Origin: Cyanobium sp. FGCU6
Lineage (GTDB): Bacteria; Cyanobacteriota; Cyanobacteriia; PCC-6307; Cyanobiaceae
Reading direction: 5' to 3'
DNA length: 64,000 nucleotides
Assembly (NCBI GenBank): GCA_024958655.1
Contig: JANWUR010000012.1
Span: 53,213 to 117,212, forward strand
The notes under the pieces were generated by a model. That model did no database searches. It was not told the origin of the DNA and saw only the letters and a program-made list of their open reading frames with translations. The first letter of the stretch is position 1. Each line of letters starts with the position of its first letter. Made by a program: the position numbers and the translations under genes. This document shows, in pieces, positions 62,101 through 64,000 of the stretch.

Positions 62101-63882
62101 ATGGGGCGTTCAGATTCATCGACGTCCTTTCGCCTCGGGGGAGGGCGATGGCGCACGGCCTGTCTTCTCGGCAGCATTCTGACCATCCTCTCGGCAGCAT
62201 CTTCCGCCGAGGCGGCCCCGTTCCGCTTCGAGACGGTGGTCAACAATGCCGACCTGATACCGGGCACCTCCAGTCTCTTCAATGCCTACAATCCACCCTC
62301 CATCAATGGCTCTGGCCTCGTGGTCTTCAGGGCCAGGGGGCGGGGTGGCGGTGGCGGGCAGCCGGCCACGGGCATCTTCACCCGTGATCTCCTCGAGGCC
62401 TCCCTGCCCCGTCCGATCTTTTCGATCGCCTCGCGGGGAGGCCTCATGCCGGCTCCGAACAACACGGGTGCGACCTTCACCGAGTTCCCCTCGTTCCCGC
62501 GCATCGATCTGAACGCGTCGACCACCGTCGCCTTCCGTGGTCAGTCCAGCCCTGTCTGGCAGTCCCCCGATGGCTCGCTGGGGACGTCGGGGATCTACAG
62601 CAACCCACAGGGCAGCCTGATCACCGGAGCCAGCCAACTCGGAGCACTGGCCGCGTTCAACTACTTCAGCGTGCCGTCATCCGCCGGTGCGACGGGCCTG
62701 ACGTTCGATCAGTTTCCCGGTGCCCCCTCTGTGACCGACAACACGGTCGTCTTCAAGGGCAACTGGACCGATGCCCAGGGCGCCGGCAGAACCGGGGTGT
62801 ACTTCCGTGATCTGGTTGCCGAGGGCGGTGTGGCCCCTGTGCGTCTGATTGCCGACAGCAACACGCCGATTCCCGGTGATTCCCAGAACCGCAACTTCGG
62901 ATCCACCGCTCCACCGAGTGCGGCGCTGAATCAGGCCGTGTTCCTGGGTGTGGACAACGAAGAGGCACCCTCGGTTGGGGGGATCTATCTGTCGTCGCTG
63001 CTCGGGACTCCGACGTCTCTCACGTCCCTGGCCAGCATCGGCGGCCTCACCGACCTGACGGATGCCGGTGGCCTCACCAACATCGGTGAAGTCCTCTCCT
63101 TCAATGGCCGTTCCGTGGCCTACTGGGGCGCCTGGGGCTCCGAGACCATCACCCAGCAGGTCTCCTGTGCGCCATCCGGTAACGCCTCGAGGCTTCAGTA
63201 CTGCCAGGAGCAATCCGCGAAACCCGAAACCGGTGGGGTGGGCAACGGCAACTTCCAGTTCGAGATCCCCCTCCATCAGGGCATCTTTGTCACCGATATC
63301 ACCTCCAGGCTCACCAGGCTGATCGCCAGTACCGGTGAGCAGTTCTCGTCCTTCCTGTCCTGGAACTTCTCAGGACGCCCGCCTGGGGTCGGGGAAGGGG
63401 GCGATGAGGAAGGGGATCAGGAGCTGGCCCGCTGGCGCTCCTCCGCTTTTCTGGCTCTGGATGAGGACAGCCTGGCCTTCAAGGGCGTCGACCTGGGGCC
63501 CGTGGATGGCGTGGAGGACGTCTTCAAGGAGGTATTGTCCGGTATCTATGCCGCGGACAGCGATGGAACCCCGGACATCAGCACCATCGTGGAAACCGGC
63601 ATGGATGGCGGTCTCATCGATCCAGAAGCCGTCGGAATTCCGATCGTGGCCGTGGGGATCGAGCGGGATGGTTACCGCAAAGGAAGGATCGCCTTAGCGG
63701 CCAGCATGGCGCTTGAAGGCGAAACCGAGGAGGACAGCCTCAGCTGGGCGGGGGTGTACGTCGCCGGTGAGTCCTCAACGGGGCCGGTCTCCCAGGTTCC
63801 CGGCCCCCTTCCCGTTCTTGGGGTGGGAAGCGCCTTTGCCGTCGCCCGCCGGATCCGCTGGAGGATTCGGCTGAGTTCCTGA
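62101..63882 (+). CDS. Secreted NxxGxxAF-type tandem repeat protein with PEP-CTERM-like tail
   Basis: The 593-residue product (MGRSDSSTSFRLGGG) has a signal peptide (ACLLGSILTILSAASSAEA) and a series of about six similar repeats with a Asn/Gly-x-VVF or AF core and a GIY/GIF segment: SINGSGLVVFRARG then GIFTRDL; LNASTTVAFRGQS then SGIYSNPQ; VTDNTVVFKGNW then GVYFRDLV; LNQAVFLGVDN then GGIYLSSLLG; FNGRSVAYWG then GIFVTDI; LDEDSLAFKGVD then GIYAADS. This pattern matches choice-of-anchor NxxGxxAF repeat proteins. The end VPGPLPVLGVGSAFAVARRIRWRIR is a PEP-CTERM-like anchor: Pro motif, hydrophobic helix, basic tail. Nothing follows to the window end. Confidence 0.85.
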   Translation: MGRSDSSTSFRLGGGRWRTACLLGSILTILSAASSAEAAPFRFETVVNNADLIPGTSSLFNAYNPPSINGSGLVVFRARGRGGGGGQPATGIFTRDLLEASLPRPIFSIASRGGLMPAPNNTGATFTEFPSFPRIDLNASTTVAFRGQSSPVWQSPDGSLGTSGIYSNPQGSLITGASQLGALAAFNYFSVPSSAGATGLTFDQFPGAPSVTDNTVVFKGNWTDAQGAGRTGVYFRDLVAEGGVAPVRLIADSNTPIPGDSQNRNFGSTAPPSAALNQAVFLGVDNEEAPSVGGIYLSSLLGTPTSLTSLASIGGLTDLTDAGGLTNIGEVLSFNGRSVAYWGAWGSETITQQVSCAPSGNASRLQYCQEQSAKPETGGVGNGNFQFEIPLHQGIFVTDITSRLTRLIASTGEQFSSFLSWNFSGRPPGVGEGGDEEGDQELARWRSSAFLALDEDSLAFKGVDLGPVDGVEDVFKEVLSGIYAADSDGTPDISTIVETGMDGGLIDPEAVGIPIVAVGIERDGYRKGRIALAASMALEGETEEDSLSWAGVYVAGESSTGPVSQVPGPLPVLGVGSAFAVARRIRWRIRLSS

Positions 63883-64000
63883 GCCGCCACTCTCCTTCCG
63901 GCCGGCGAAGAACCCCGGGCGGAAGTGGATCCGGAGGGCTCCGTGTCTAGGAGCGTGTTGCCCGTAGCGCCGTCGCCGACGCCATTTCTTGCCGCTGTGC

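Overview
The window is a stretch of a high-GC unicellular cyanobacterial chromosome, most like the alpha-cyanobacterial Cyanobium/Synechococcus group. Support comes from the alkane pair (acyl-ACP reductase plus aldehyde-deformylating oxygenase) beside accA, a ferrochelatase with a chlorophyll-binding (CAB/HLIP) tail, the photosystem II assembly lipoprotein Psb27, a cyAbrB regulator, a Tab2-family protein, DUF2854 and DUF3153 proteins, and a group 1 cyanobacterial sigma factor. Species assignment is inference. Genes are tightly packed on both strands, with many 1-4 base start/stop overlaps and several convergent genes whose 3' ends overlap by tens of bases. I saw no rRNA, tRNA, CRISPR array, insertion sequence or prophage.

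Layout. 1-3.6 kb (minus): accA (cut by the window edge), aar, ado and a creatininase-family gene. 3.6-7.0 kb (plus): an S1-domain protein, a Tab2-like RNA-binding protein, PgeF and cyAbrB. 7.0-16.4 kb (minus): an FAD oxidoreductase, ppsA, three small envelope or secreted proteins, ilvB with a C-terminal zinc ribbon, an M23 peptidase and hemH. 16.5-21.1 kb (plus): a tyrosine recombinase, cobO, pyrH, frr and a geranylgeranyl-reductase-like flavoprotein. 21.1-26.7 kb (minus): a cyclic-nucleotide-binding-domain protein, transaldolase with an EF-hand tail, ftsI, an FtsL-like protein and a CPBP protease. 26.8-34.5 kb is mixed: a double phosphoglycerate-mutase-fold protein, a degenerate dihydroorotase, lepB, a membrane protein, ArsC/Spx-like protein, a [2Fe-2S] ferredoxin, a methyltransferase and two small unknowns.

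34.7-46.4 kb: proS, psb27, purA, a PfkB kinase, cutA, cobK, ssb, a DUF2854 gene, argB, a TPR/DUF3153 fusion and priA. 46.4-55.7 kb: rpoD with its own predicted promoter and terminator; a lipid-linked sugar cassette (GT2-GtrA, ArnT-like GT, PAP2); hemC; a CLC-type channel; and a 59-residue antisense ORF missing from the ORF track. 55.8-63.9 kb: L,D-transpeptidase, inorganic pyrophosphatase, M32 carboxypeptidase, a secreted HExxH protein, OsmC and DCC-family redox proteins, YjbQ, a pterin dehydratase, and a secreted tandem-repeat protein with a PEP-CTERM-like tail.

Most of the window is ordinary core genome. No obvious new defence or mobile system is present. The most interesting points are domain fusions (zinc ribbon on acetolactate synthase, EF-hands on transaldolase, TPR on DUF3153), catalytically degenerate paralogues (dihydroorotase-like, recombinase with His to Tyr), the S1/Tab2 translational pair, the sugar-transfer cassette, the C-terminal anchor on the repeat protein, and the small overlapping ORF at 55.5 kb.
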